Below are positions 30,801 through 41,300 of a DNA stretch of 64,000 nucleotides, one piece after another; position 1 is the first letter of the stretch; every line of letters starts with the position of its first letter. The position numbers and the translations under genes are program-made. The stretch spans positions 1,178,001 through 1,242,000 of the forward strand of contig SDUX01000010.1 in assembly GCA_008729055.1 (NCBI GenBank), in the 5' to 3' direction. The notes under the pieces are model-generated. The model was not told the DNA's origin. It ran no database searches and worked only from the letters and a program-made list of their open reading frames with translations. Origin of the DNA: Pyropia haitanensis (Eukaryota; Rhodophyta; Bangiophyceae; Bangiales; Bangiaceae).

Positions 30801-31404
30801 GCCGGGCAACGGCGCTGGCGGCCGCCCGGACAACGCGCAGTTCAACAACATGGTGAAGATCATCCAGAGCCTGACCCAGTTGGAGCCCTGCGTTGAGTAC
30901 CAGTGTGACATCAATGGCGTGTCGCAGACCAACAACCCGGCATGCTTCTCGTCGCCCGACCCGGTCTTCCTGACGGGGATCAACAACCTCAATGCCAACA
31001 CCAACGCCGGTCAGTGCTTTGAGCTGTGGTCGCGGGAGCAGCAGAGCAAGGTACTGCGGCGCGCGCAGACGGCCTTTTTCATCTCCATCATTGAGGTGCA
31101 GTGGGCTGATGTCCTCATTTGCAAGACCCGGTACCTGTCGCTGTTCCAGCAGGGCTTTTTCTCCAACTTGGTTCTCAACGCCGGGCTGCTGGAGGAGACA
31201 TTGCTTGGCGCTCTCCTCGTGTACGTGCCGTTCCTGCACGGTCCATTCGGCACTCAGCCGCTGCGGGCCGTTCACTGGCTGCCGGCGCTGCCCTTCGTCG
31301 TCATCATCTTCACCTACGACGAGGTGCGCAAGTTCCTGTTGCGGCTGGGCAAGACCAAGGGCAACAAGTTTGGCATGTGGCTGTATGACAACACCTACTG
31401 GTAG
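27895..31404 (+). CDS. Na+/K+-ATPase-type P2C cation pump, alpha subunit
   Basis: Single exon, 1169 aa, complete. Actuator motif TGES at 239-242, phosphorylation site ICSDKTGTLTQNR with the aspartyl at 396, nucleotide-binding KGAP at 529-532, hinge TGDGVND at 733-739. The fourth helix reads VANVPEGLL, as in Na+/K+- and H+/K+-ATPases, and SNIPEISPF and DLGTDMLPAISLAYE are P2C signatures of helices 5 and 6. It would export Na+ and import K+ at the plasma membrane. Such pumps are known in Porphyra but not in land plants. The loop between helices 7 and 8 is about 140 residues (roughly 900-1045), far longer than in animals, and contains four Cys. Third codon positions are much less GC-biased than in neighbours, with many GGT, GTT and ATT codons, as expected of a highly expressed gene. 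Identity is firm. Cation preference is inferred. Confidence 0.96.
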   Translation: MAGGDDVTPAAGEGGQPRRLSHNELEMARQYSETSARIDTAIEKKKAGKKPTAVEATNDLKKEMEMWEHKVTVAELESKLGTSVANGLTKDDHKMRLERDGPNMLSPPKVKPWWYKLLMQFLNFFALLLQVASIMSFVGYALDQSSPDNLYLGVVLYVVVIITALFTFMQEFKSEKTMEKFANFLPPQTVARRGGLASQVDASTLVVGDVIEVKLGDKIPADIRLVENAKLKVDNSSLTGESEPQKRTVECTDENPLESKNLAFFGTLAVDGTAVGVVVNTGDRTVFGRIAGLAAGSDAQATTLQLEIHRFVIIISAVAITLGLIFLVIGFVKGTDIIDNLIFVIGIIVANVPEGLLATVTVSLTLTAKRMAKKNVLVKKLECVETLGSTTTICSDKTGTLTQNRMTIVHAVTDMTIHTTKTATQESTFDFDSPTFKNLFMLACVCAKAKFDAADMAENPDKSVDDRQVNGDASEAGILKWAEKLSPVMPIREKNAQVATIPFNSANKFMVTVNKDSTRSDDGLRLCMKGAPERVLDRCSNIMIDGETRAMSEADKATINERLQTLMEGGERVLGFAQMSLDVEAFPASFEFDTENPNFPLEGMTFVGLLALLDPPRESVPLSIKTCQTAGVQVIMVTGDHPATAKSIAKQVNIITDKTAEDVAKERGVAVSDVDPTTVKAIVVPGSQIRDLDESDWDRVLAHEQIVFARTSPQQKLIIVENCQRLAKIVAVTGDGVNDSPALKRANIGVAMGIAGSDVSKEAADMILLDDNFSSIVSGIEEGRLIFDNLKKSIAYTLSSNIPEISPFLAFILTGIPQPLTTVLILCIDLGTDMLPAISLAYEKAESDIMLREPRNAAVDRLVTRRLISFSYLQIGITQAAAGFMVYLIVFQDYGISTSLLPGLDNDRLYAAKADEDKRWLYTELVRPRGESVEREWFDRGSDSRLAPFFASAQPNFVQQTAERFGDLLPGNGAGGRPDNAQFNNMVKIIQSLTQLEPCVEYQCDINGVSQTNNPACFSSPDPVFLTGINNLNANTNAGQCFELWSREQQSKVLRRAQTAFFISIIEVQWADVLICKTRYLSLFQQGFFSNLVLNAGLLEETLLGALLVYVPFLHGPFGTQPLRAVHWLPALPFVVIIFTYDEVRKFLLRLGKTKGNKFGMWLYDNTYW

Positions 31405-33150
31405 AGGGAGCGCGTTGACGCTACGGGTTGGAACCACGTCCCCCGTGCGTTGGTAGTTTCTGGGATGTCTTTTTGTGCGCTTGGCGGCGCAGTTTGGCTT
31501 GTCGTTGCTTTCACCTTGCGCGTAGCGGGTGCCCTTGGTCCGTGAGGGCTCGCGCAGCATCTTGCTTCTACTTTCGTGTGCGCGTGAGGTCTTTCGTTTT
31601 GGTTGGATTGGACCGCTCCTGTCCTTGCTTGGCGGTGTAGGAGTCGCTTTGGTCTCCGAGTAAACGTTTCTTTTTCACCATCGCACGTTTCGTTTCTCTT
31701 CCACCATCGCAAGTATACACATCATCACCGCAACACGTACGGAACGCGGAGGCAGGCTTCCTAGTCGCGGTCACGCTCTGAGCTGACGTGCTTACGACAC
31801 TGCCGGTTGTCTCGTGAGAACTGGCCCTCTGCGTGGCAAGCAGGCCGAGCAAAGGGGCAACACGGCGCGACCCCAGCAGAGGGTGGCGGCCAGCGTCAGG
31901 CTAAAGACCTGCTGGTCCGGGCACGCTTTCGCACCCGCTCCTCCAAGACTGTGTCCCCGGGGAGGCGTGTTATCCCTGGGCTTTGCGCGGTTGCCCGGTG
32001 CCGCGTAGATTCAGTCTACTGCGTGGTCGTGCTTTCCGGGGCGACTGCTTGCCATGAAAGAACAAGCCCCGGGCAGCAAACGACTTGGTTGGCACACCCA
32101 GGCTCCTGCCCCTCTGGCACAGGGGAGGATCGCATCCCCAATTCGACGACCTCCCAAAGGCATCCCCCCGCCGCTCGCTTTCACTGGGCCCGCGCTGGCT
32201 CTCCCGAAGGGGCAGCAGCGGCAGCACCCGCCGATGCGCAGCCGCAACCACTGGTGCGTGTGGATACGGCGGGAAAGGCATCTTCCGTCCTGGTCCTGGG
32301 CAGAGCGGGTGCGGGTGCACGCGCGCCGCGACGCGCGCCGCTCTGAGTAGTCGCCACGGCGCCGCCTGCGACTTGTTTCGGTTGGGTGTCGCCACACCGC
32401 GTAGTGGACGCGCCGCCCGTTGGCGGAGGGGATTGCCACTCACCACGTCGTCGGCCCCCAGATGATGGGCGTACTTTGGGTCTGGCCGCCGCCGCCGCTC
32501 AGCCCCTACTGGATGTCGTCTTGGGCACCTGCCTAGCGACACAATTCGTCCCTTCCCCAGTCCCCATCCACACCCAGAAAGCCCATGACGTGCCAGTGGT
32601 CGTGGCTCGTCGACAGCTCAGACCCACTGCCCGTGCAAGCCTGCCCGAGGACCCCACACTAGGGATGCGTCGGCGGCGCGTGAAGGCGGCCGCATCGACG
32701 GACTTCCATGCACGGCGAAGGGGGCAGGTGGCACGGCAGGTGTAGCTGGGCGGAGGCGAGGGGGGGGTGGGGGGGGGGGGGAGGAAGCAACGGGTACAGA
32801 GGCCAGCACCCAGCCAGCGCCATCCCGCGCGCCACCCCACCGGCACCGCCCGATTGTGAATTGGGGGAACGGGACGCGGCCGACGACCGCGGCGCGGTGG
32901 GCTCCGTCGGGGCGCCGCCGTGGACGCTCGCCGCGGCCTCCCCTTTCGACAATGGGCGACGAGCGGGGGGGGCAAGCCAAGACCCGTGAGGGACGCCGGT
33001 CGGTGAGCCGAGGTTGCGCCGAGCCGCCGTCGACACGCCCCGACGCCATGGCCCGCTGGGGGGCGTGTCCGCCGCTGCCGGGCGGGCGAGCAGGTGCCAT
33101 GGGCGAGGCGCATCTGGAAAGGAGGGCGGCAGAGTGGGCGGGTGGGCGCC

Positions 33151-33221
33151 GGTGAGCATGCACCCGCCAAGCTGGCGAGCATGCACCTCGCCAAGCCGGT
33201 GAGCATGCACCCCGCCAAGCC
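33151..33221. repeat. Tandem repeat, ~24 nt x 3
   Basis: Three near-identical copies of GGTGAGCATGCACC.CGCCAAGC, differing at a few positions and in one C-run length. Confidence 0.85.
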
Positions 33222-33818
33222 TTGTCGTCCGCCCGTCTGGCATCGCCTCTTGCTGTGGGTCCATGCCGCGCCGCCCCCCAGCAGCTGCTACTGCAGCGCC
33301 TCCCCGCCTCACCTCCACCGAGGGGGGAGCGTAGCGGTCCTTACCGCCGGGACCAACAGACGGCTATCGGCCGCGGTAGGCGGAGCCACCCCCGGCTGGG
33401 GCCGACGCTGCTTGAAGAGAACACCCTCGTGGCCAGTGCATCAATGGGTGTCGGTCGCGGGGAGGTGTCCCTCTCTCCTTGCAAGGCTTTGCAGAGGCCC
33501 GCGCGCGAGGAAAGGGAGGGCTACGTTGTATGTATTTTTGTCGGATGCGGTGGTGCTGTACCTTCAACGTGAGATCACCCCGCGGTCCGTCACCACCAAG
33601 AAGTCTGTTCTAAGTCAAACGCGTGCCGTCGTGCACCAGATTTCGTGCATTCGTGCAGTGCCATGCAGGACATCTGCTTGCAAACCTTTGCCTCTGCTCG
33701 TCTTCTGTACGAAGGAGTGCTCTTTTTCAGATAGGAGGCGAGCCCCACGTGCGGTGCGTACTCAGAGGCACGCGTACGTACACGCTTCAGCAGCCGAGCC
33801 GCTCACTTCCCCGCAAGT

Positions 33819-33902
33819 TGCAGAACTTCTATGCACTCGTAATGCACAGAAAGTGCACTTTCGGTGCAGGCTTCGTGCAAGCGTGCACGTGAACCGGGTG
33901 CA
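33819..33902. repeat. Phased array of TGCA sites, 11-bp period
   Basis: TGCA occurs at 33819, 33832, 33843, 33854, 33865, 33876, 33884 and 33899. Five consecutive sites are exactly 11 nt apart. A looser cluster precedes it (33632, 33646, 33654, 33664, 33679). The sequence between sites varies, so only the core is repeated. It may be a degenerate 11-mer tandem repeat or a protein-binding array. Confidence 0.6.
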
Positions 33903-34999
33903 TTTCTCGTGACAATCTGCAACGGCTTGCTGGCCGCGTAGCATGTCCAAGGGGGATAATTGTCGCGCGCGCTGCATCGTTTCCGGGCCTCGTGTCCGCC
34001 GAACCGGGTCGTGCAACACGTCCTAGCAGGCCCAAAACACGAATTTGGGCTCGCGCAAGGTGCACGGTCTGCCGGGCCCCACGACGGCAGCGCCGTTGCC
34101 GCCACGATCGCAGCATCTGCCGCTCCCGCCACCGCAGCCGCCGCCACCCCGCCGCCACCGTCGGCCGCCTCGGACCGCGACTGCCCACCCGCGGCGCAGG
34201 CGACGGCGCGGCTTGGCCCGACGACCGCCCCGCGCTCGGTCCCACCGTCGCCACTGCCGCCGCCCCCCGCCCGTGTACGGCCGCGGCGGCGGGGTCTCTC
34301 CTAATTTTTCGGCACCCACGCCCCCCTTCCTCGCACTCCCCATTGCCGTGGGCCGGCCGCGGTGACGGCAAGGGGGTGGGGGTCGGCGCCTGCGCTCTCC
34401 CTCTTCCTCCCCCTCCACGCGTTGAATCGCCGCGTCGGGTTCCCGCCGCGGCCGAGGCGGCGGTGGGTACGCCAGCCCGCAGCGTCGGCGCCCGCGTCGG
34501 CGTTGGTGGTGGTGGTGGTGGTGGTGGCGGCGGCGGCGGCGGCGGGGTGCGCACGCCGCCGGGCAGCCGGGCAGGCGGCGGCCGCGGCCGCGGTGCGTGC
34601 TCACCGCTACCGCACGGGCGGCGCGGTGGTGGTCGGAAGGGGGGGGGCGGGAGGTGGGTACGAGGGTGGCGGCGGGTGCACCGTCGGCTCGGGGGGGGGG
34701 GGCGGCTTGGCAGGGGGGCGGCGGACGGGCCGCCACGGGGAGTTGTTGGGGCGCGCCCCGCGCTACTGGGCGCCGCTGTCCAGTGGCGCCTGCTTGCCTT
34801 TCGTGGTCGGCTGTGGGCGTCGGACGCCATCATCTTCACGCCTGGACGCTGGCGCTCGACGCCCATTCGGTAGCTCCCCGCCTATCTTCCCTCCTGCCCT
34901 GTGCATTGTTTACTCTTTCCCATTGTCCTTCTTTCCCCTTCCCAACCCCCTCCTCCTCACCTTGCCCCCCTCTTTCCGCCGCCGGGTGACGCTGTTCCA

Positions 35000-36487
35000 A
35001 TGGACGCCAAACTGCCCCCGCCCGAGCTGGGCCGCACCCCCCCCGCCCGCTTCCTCCCCGCCGCCCTGTCGCTCGCCGTTGGCGGCGCGCTGCTGGTGCG
35101 CAGCTTCTTCTTCATCGCCGCCCACCTGTTGCCCGACCGCGGCGTCGGCGGCGGCGACTGGGCGATGGGCGCGGGGGAGGCGGCGACAGGGGGGATGGCG
35201 GGCGGGCCCAGCCTCGTGTGGTTCCACGCGGCGGCCAGCCGGTGGCTGGCGCCAGACCCGCCATTGCCACCCGGCAGCCGCCGACGCGGCCGCCGGAGCG
35301 CCCCGCCGCCGTCGTCGGTGCGGCTGCCCAAGGACTGTGCCGAGGTGCTCGCCATTGACCTCGCCGCAGAGGACGCGGCGGTAGCGGCGGCGGCGGCAGA
35401 GGCTGCCGCGGCGGCCACCTCCCCGCACGCGCAGGGTGCCAAGGGGCTCCAATCCCCCCTCGGGGTGCCCCACCCGTTCCCGTACGTGCCCGCGCTGGGC
35501 CGCTCCCTCCCCGGCTGGTCCCCGACGGTGATGCGGTCGGCGAGCCCCGCCGCGGCGGCGGCTGCGCTCGCCCGCCGCCGCGCGGAGCGGTACAAGTGCC
35601 GCTGCCGGCAGGCCGAGACGTACACGGACGCGGCGCAGCCCGCGCTCACCGCCATCGTGCAGTCGTTTAACCACGTGGGGAACGTGCCCAAGATCAGCGC
35701 TGCGCTCGTCGGCTCGGCGGCCATTGACGAGATTGTCGTGTGCGAGGACGGCTCGTCGGACGGATCGCTCGCGGCGTGGCGGACGGCGCTGACGCGGCCC
35801 AACGACTTCATCATCCGCTCCAACAACCTCCACGAGCTCCGCAGCTACAATCGCGCGATGCGGATGGCGAGCGGCGATGTGGTCGTGCTGATGCAGGACG
35901 ACGACTTGCCGCCGCCGGACGGCAAGTGGCTCGAGACGGCGCTCGCGCTGTTCCGTGACAAGCCCGACCTCGGCCTCCTCGGCGGCTACATTGGCCAGAC
36001 GTGGGATCCGGACACGGGCAAGGGCGCGGAGTTTGGGGAGCAGTTTTCGACGCACGGGGGGGTGCGCAAGGGCAACACCCAGCGCATTGCCTACACCGAC
36101 CCGTCCACGGGCGTGCCGTTTATGTACGTGGAGTGCGCGTGGATCGCGCCTGTCTTTATGCGGCGGGACCTGCTGCGCAAGGCCGGCGGCCTGGAGCTGG
36201 CGATTGCCAAGCGCGGCGAGCCGGGGGTGTGGCAGGACTGCGTGGCGAGCTACGAGACGTGGGTCAACGGCTTTACGGTCGGCATCTACGACGCGCCGTT
36301 TGCGCGGGGGGTGGGCGGCCACGGCTCCGCGACGTCGCCAGCCAAGCTCAAGCTCCGCGACCAGGTGTGGCAGCGGGCGGTGGCGTACACCAACCGCAAG
36401 TACCCGCGGCGCAAGGTGCACGACTATGTCGTTGCCCTCAACGACCGGACGCTCACCAAGCGGGATGCGGGGCCACTGACAGAATAA
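35000..36487 (+). CDS. Family 2-type glycosyltransferase, type II membrane protein
   Basis: 495 aa from the ATG at 35000 (MDAKLPPPELGRT). Residues 15-42 form a signal anchor (FLPAALSLAVGGALLVRSFFF). A stem region to about 210 is Ala/Pro-rich. The GT-A core begins LTAIVQSFNHVGNVPKI and contains IVVCEDGSSDGS (about 246-256), typical of the nucleotide-sugar-binding loop of GT2 enzymes. The DxD-type metal site is VVVLMQDDDLPPPDG (Asp 300-302). Later VECAWIAPVFMRRDLLRKAGGL and a conserved W/D region (GVWQDC) match the acceptor side of GT2 folds. It probably works in the Golgi lumen on wall or secreted glycans. Donor and acceptor are unknown. The stop codon overlaps an AATAAA. Confidence 0.85.
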   Translation: MDAKLPPPELGRTPPARFLPAALSLAVGGALLVRSFFFIAAHLLPDRGVGGGDWAMGAGEAATGGMAGGPSLVWFHAAASRWLAPDPPLPPGSRRRGRRSAPPPSSVRLPKDCAEVLAIDLAAEDAAVAAAAAEAAAAATSPHAQGAKGLQSPLGVPHPFPYVPALGRSLPGWSPTVMRSASPAAAAAALARRRAERYKCRCRQAETYTDAAQPALTAIVQSFNHVGNVPKISAALVGSAAIDEIVVCEDGSSDGSLAAWRTALTRPNDFIIRSNNLHELRSYNRAMRMASGDVVVLMQDDDLPPPDGKWLETALALFRDKPDLGLLGGYIGQTWDPDTGKGAEFGEQFSTHGGVRKGNTQRIAYTDPSTGVPFMYVECAWIAPVFMRRDLLRKAGGLELAIAKRGEPGVWQDCVASYETWVNGFTVGIYDAPFARGVGGHGSATSPAKLKLRDQVWQRAVAYTNRKYPRRKVHDYVVALNDRTLTKRDAGPLTE

Positions 36488-36488
36488 A
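36483..36488 (+). promoter_or_regulatory. AATAAA hexamer overlapping the stop codon of the GT2 gene
   Basis: GAA TAA A: the TAA stop (36485-36487) is embedded in a canonical poly(A)-signal hexamer. Whether this lineage uses AATAAA is not shown here. Confidence 0.3.
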
Positions 36489-37704
36489 TTAAGGGGCGGA
36501 GCAGTCTGCGGCGTGTGGACGGCTCCGGCGCCATGATCTCACTGGGAACGAAGAGACGCATGACCGAGGTCGGGATGGGCGTGGTGCACCCAGACCATGC
36601 GATGTGGCGATGCGGCCAGGTTCGTCGTGCGCGCAACTACAGAGACATCAATGAGGTCCAAGCCGCGTGTATGTACATGAGAACCGGAACAATTTAGGCC
36701 AATATTAACGGACCAGGACGGAGCAGAACAACAGCTGACCATTGGCCACGTGCCATACTTCAACTGCCAGCACGCCATTGGGTCAAGCTGTTGTTCGTTC
36801 CGCACGTGTCCCTCCTCGCATCGGCGACAGCAGCAGAGGACGACCCTGGATACGGCCCTGCAAGTGAGAGAGGGTGCAGCCGGGAGGACTATTCCCAGCC
36901 CCTCTCGCCTTTGGTCGTCAGCGGGGAGCGGGCGGCCCGCCCCCCCCGACCGCCCGTGCCACGCGGTGCGCCGCGCTGACTGGCCCCGCCGCCAACGCGT
37001 CGACACACGAGGCCGCGCGTGGCGGGCGGCCGCGCAGACCCCGCGCGCGCGCGCCGGCGGCGGCGCCGCCTGGCACCGGGCCCCTCGACAGCGGGCCCCG
37101 CCACCAGCGCCTCTGGGGATGGAGGGGGTGACTGGGGTACGGGACCCCCCGCCGCACTCCCGCAACGGCTGCGGCGGCTCACCTTCCACGCCGCGTCTGA
37201 TGACGTGACGCAGACGCGGCGGCGGAGGGGGCAAGCCGGCAACCACGGGGAACACGAACCCGTAACTTGTGGGGAGGGGGGACGCGCCGCGCCCGTCCTG
37301 GGCGACCGTTGACGTGGCGAGTGGGTGGGAGGGGAGCCGCCACCTGCAGAACACGACGAAAACACACTGCACAACAGAAAAAGAGCAACCGCCGCCTCAA
37401 CCGCACCTGTCTGGTCTGGCCGACCACTGCCGAGTCTTCACGTGCTTCCCCCCCCCCCCGCCCCCCCCAGCCCCCCCTCCCCCCCCCAAAATCGCTATGT
37501 CAGCGCCCAGCCCTTCCGTACGGGTCTTGCAGGTCCACCGCGGCCGCAGCCCACAGCCTGTGTGCCACTGGCTACGTCAAGGGGCAGCCGGCCACGCGGG
37601 CCGCCCCCCGCCGCACCCGGGACGAGAGGGCGGCGGCGGCCCACTTACGGAAGAGCACGGTCGACCCCCCCCACCAGGACCCGAAGTGCGACCGCGCGGT
37701 CGGC
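36488..37704. other. Spacer between convergent GT2 and MYB genes
   Basis: 36490-36870 is lower in GC. 36930-37310 is GC-rich without a supported frame. C runs near 37448-37490. No RNA gene recognised. Confidence 0.5.
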
Positions 37705-38261
37705 TCACGGCCCCCACTTGCCGTCTTGCAGCGCCGACGCGACCGCGACGGTCTCGTCCAGGTCGAGCTCCACACCCAGCCCCGGGAGCTGGCTAAAGCT
37801 CAGCGCCCGCTCGCCAAGCCCCCCTCCCATCAGGTTGAAGACGCCCAGTGGGGGGGTCACCGCTGCCACCGCCGCCGCGGCCGCGGCGGGGCCCGTCAGG
37901 TGGGCGACCATGTGGTTGCTGCTACCGCCATTGCCGGTTAGAAAGGCGGGCGGGTGCGCGGCGGACGGGGTCAGCCCGCCCGTCAGCAGCCCGCCGTGCT
38001 GGTAGAGGTGGTGGGCGGGGGGGTGCGCGCTACTGACGCCGCCGCCGACGCCGGTAGCCCCGCCGGCGCCGCCACCGGCCGCGCCAGCGGCACCCACCGA
38101 CCAGCCGCCGCCGGCGACCAGGTTGCTGGAGCTGCCCTGCCGGCCCAGCGGCGCCGCCTTGGGCACCAACCCCAGCAGCCGCTCCGCCGAGTGGGACTCG
38201 CGCAGCGCCACCGTCGGGTTGCCTGACAAGAGCGACAGGATGGACGGGGAGCGGGGCACGC

Positions 38262-38304
<43 letters not shown>

Positions 38305-41300
38305 CATCACGCCCGCGGGCCCGACGGCGCCGCCAAAGCCGCTTCCCGGACTGCCCAGCAGCGTCGACGCGCCGCCCGCGCCGCCCCCTCCGCCGCTCAG
38401 CAGTCCCCCCCGAAAGAGCGAAAACGAGTTGGAGCGGGAGAGCGTGCCGCCGCCGCTGCCCTTGAAGTGCAGCGGCAGGTCCACCAGCAGCGCCGACGAG
38501 GAGGCGTTGCGCGCCAGCGGCCGGTACACCCCCCCCGCCCCCGACGCGCCGCCCCCTACACCGCCATTCGCGCTGGCGCTGGCTTGCAGCAGCGCCGCCA
38601 GCGTGGCCGACGATGGGCTCGCCACGAGTCCATCCTCGCCCCCGCCCAACGGGAGGCGGGACCGAGGGGGGGCCGCGTCCGTGGGGAGGGCGCCAACGAG
38701 GGCGCCCCCGCCGCTACCTCCCGCGCTGCCGCCCTCTGTAAACGGCGGGGGGAAGTCAAGGCCGGGTCGCACACCGCCGCCGTTGGCCTCGTCACGGTCC
38801 CCTGCGCCCGCGTCATCATCGCGACCGTGGCCGCCGCCTCCACCAGGCTGGGGCAACGGCGGACCGGGCGGCGGTACCTCAGGTGGCGCACCAGCGGCTC
38901 GCGCCGCCGCTCCGCCTCGCGGAGATGGCGCGTCGACCAGAGCCCGCGACGATGTGCTCCCCGTTTGAAACGGCCCGACGTCCCCCGCTGGTAGGGCCGG
39001 CGACGGCAGCGCCGACTCCACGGCTGACACCCCCAACGGCGATGTACCCGCCTTGGCCACCTTGGCGAGCGGAGATGACGGCGTCGCATCCGCGCGCGGA
39101 CGCTTGGGCGGCCGCGGCCGGTCGCCACCGCCGCTACCGCAGGAAGGGGTGCCGCCGCTCTTGGGCGACGACCTCGTGCCGCCCACGCCGCGCGCGCTGC
39201 CAGCCGTCGGGGTGCCCGGCCCGCCATGGCCAGCTCCGCCACACGTGCCGGCGGGGCTACCGCCAGCGGCGTGCCCGCCGTCACCACCACCCGCGCCGCC
39301 ACCCGTCGTTAAGGGAGAGGCGCGGGCCGACAACCTTGACGGGGAGCCACCATCGCCGGCAGGGCGGGGCTCCCCACCGCTGCCGTTGGCCGCCGCCACG
39401 CCTCTCCCCCCCGACGCAGCGGTGGGGGTGCCACAGCCAACGGACAGCAGCAGCTCACAAGACAGGCCAGGTGCTGACGTGGGGGCAAGGGCGGCGGGCT
39501 CAGGTTTGCCCGCTACCCTCTCGATGGCCGGAGCTGCAGGAGCTACCCCCCCGTACGCCTGCGGCTGGGGCGGCACCTGCTGCGATTGTGGCGGCCGTTG
39601 TTGTTGCTGCTGCAGATGGTGCTGGTGCTTGTGAGTCGGTAGTGATTGCTGTTCTTGTTGCGTCGGCTGCTGCTGCTGCTGCCACACGGCGTCGCCCGCA
39701 GGAGGACGGGGTGGGAGCAGCCCTGGCTCACCCGCTGGACGTGGCCTGGCCGCGGGCGACGCGGATGGCGCCGGTGGCAGCGGATACGTCACGTCCATAG
39801 GCAAGTCCCCCGCCAACGGGGACGGCACAGACGGCCCAAACGGCACGGGCGGAGCCGACAACCCAGGTGACGACAAGAGGCCTTCCGAGAGGGAGCCCTG
39901 CGGGACGTTGGCCGTCGCCCCGTGGTCACCGCCACCCCCAACGCCACCGCTACCGCCGCCGCCAACAGGAACAGCCCCACCAGCATTCGCGCCACCATCC
40001 CCGCTGCCACCGCCCCCATTCGGTGTACCCTGTGGTGGTGTGCTCCCCCCCGCCCCGCCGTTGGTCGTCACAGCGCCGCCACCCGTGCCCCCACCAGCTG
40101 CACCACCACCACCGCCGCCGCCGCTGCCGCCGCCGCCGCCAGTTCCTCCAGCAGTGCCTCCGGCCCCCCCCGCACCGCCGTCCCCCCCGCCGTCCCCCCC
40201 CCCACCCCCCCCTCCGCCCCCCTTTGCTGCCCCCTCCGCCTCGGCCTTTTGCTGCTGCTGCCGCTGCTGCTCGCGCTGCAGCCGGAGGTTGTGCTTTTGC
40301 GCGTGCGTCCGCACCTGGATGGGCGTGCGCGTGCCGACGTGCCGGCTGATCGCCTTGATGTCCTTGGCGCCAAAGATCTCGAGGCCCTCCAGGAACCGCC
40401 GGTGCTCCTCGGCCGTCCAGTAGCGGGACGTGCACTTTTTGGCATCCTCCCCGCCGCCGCCGCCGCCGCCCGTGCCGCCGCCGCCGGGTCCACCACTGGC
40501 ACGGCCAACGACGCCAGGGACGCCGACGCCGACGCCGCCAGCGATGCCACCACTGCCGCCGGGTGCACCGCCGGCGGCGGCGGCAGCCGCCAACGCCGCC
40601 GCCCCCCCCCCACACGAAGAGCTCTCCCCACAGTCCCGGTGGGCGGCCTTGAGACGCGCCACCTCACGCTGCGAGTCGGCCAGCTCCGCTTCCAGCTGCT
40701 TGACCCGCCGCTGCTGCTCAATGAGCACCGCTTGCGTCGCGTAGCGGGACTCGAGGAACGCTAGCTGCGCGTAGCTGGACGTGCCCCCACCATCCGCGGC
40801 GGGGCCACCCCCCGGCGGTGGTGGGTGGTGCGCGGCGGCGGCGCCGCCGCCGCCGGGCACCGCGTTGCCACCCGCCAGGGTAACAGCGTTGTCGCGCCAG
40901 CCAGGCGCCAATGCCGCCAGCGACGATGGCGGTGGCTGCGACGGCGGGTGGTGCGCGTGGTGGTGGTGCGCCGCGGCGGCAGCGGCCGCCGCCGCGGCGG
41001 CCGCCGCGGCGGCCGCCCCCGCCGCCGACGTGTGTGGCGGCAGTGGCGGGCCGGCCGATACTCCCCCCGGCTGCTGCTGCTGCTGCTGCTGCTGCAGGTG
41101 ATGGGGGTGCCCCGCCGCGGCGGCGGCGGCGGCCGCCGCCGCCGCCTGCGCCTGCGCCTGCGCCGCCGCGGCGGCGGCGGCGGCGGCCTGCGCAGCAAGA
41201 GGGTGCGTCGGGTGCTGCAGGTGCGACGCGTGGAGCACGTAGGGCTGGACGCCGCCCAGGTGCGGCGGTAGGTGCAGCGACGACACGCCCGGGTGGCCCG

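Larger units (their letters stand above)
31405..34999. other. 3.6 kb spacer with short tandem repeats and a TGCA array
   Basis: 31405-32050 is the lower-GC 3' flank of the pump. 33151-33221 holds a 3-copy tandem repeat and 33630-33905 a cluster of TGCA sites, listed separately. 34505-34535 has (GGT)n. 34080-34890 is GC-rich with frames open on both strands, none convincing. No gene supported. Confidence 0.45.

Noticed and set aside
33151..33221. CRISPR-like array at the three-copy 24-nt repeat
   Set aside because: The copies are directly adjacent with no spacers, in a eukaryotic nuclear context.
41079..41100. Expanded CTG microsatellite as a non-coding repeat
   Set aside because: It is in frame in the MYB gene and encodes a Gln tract.
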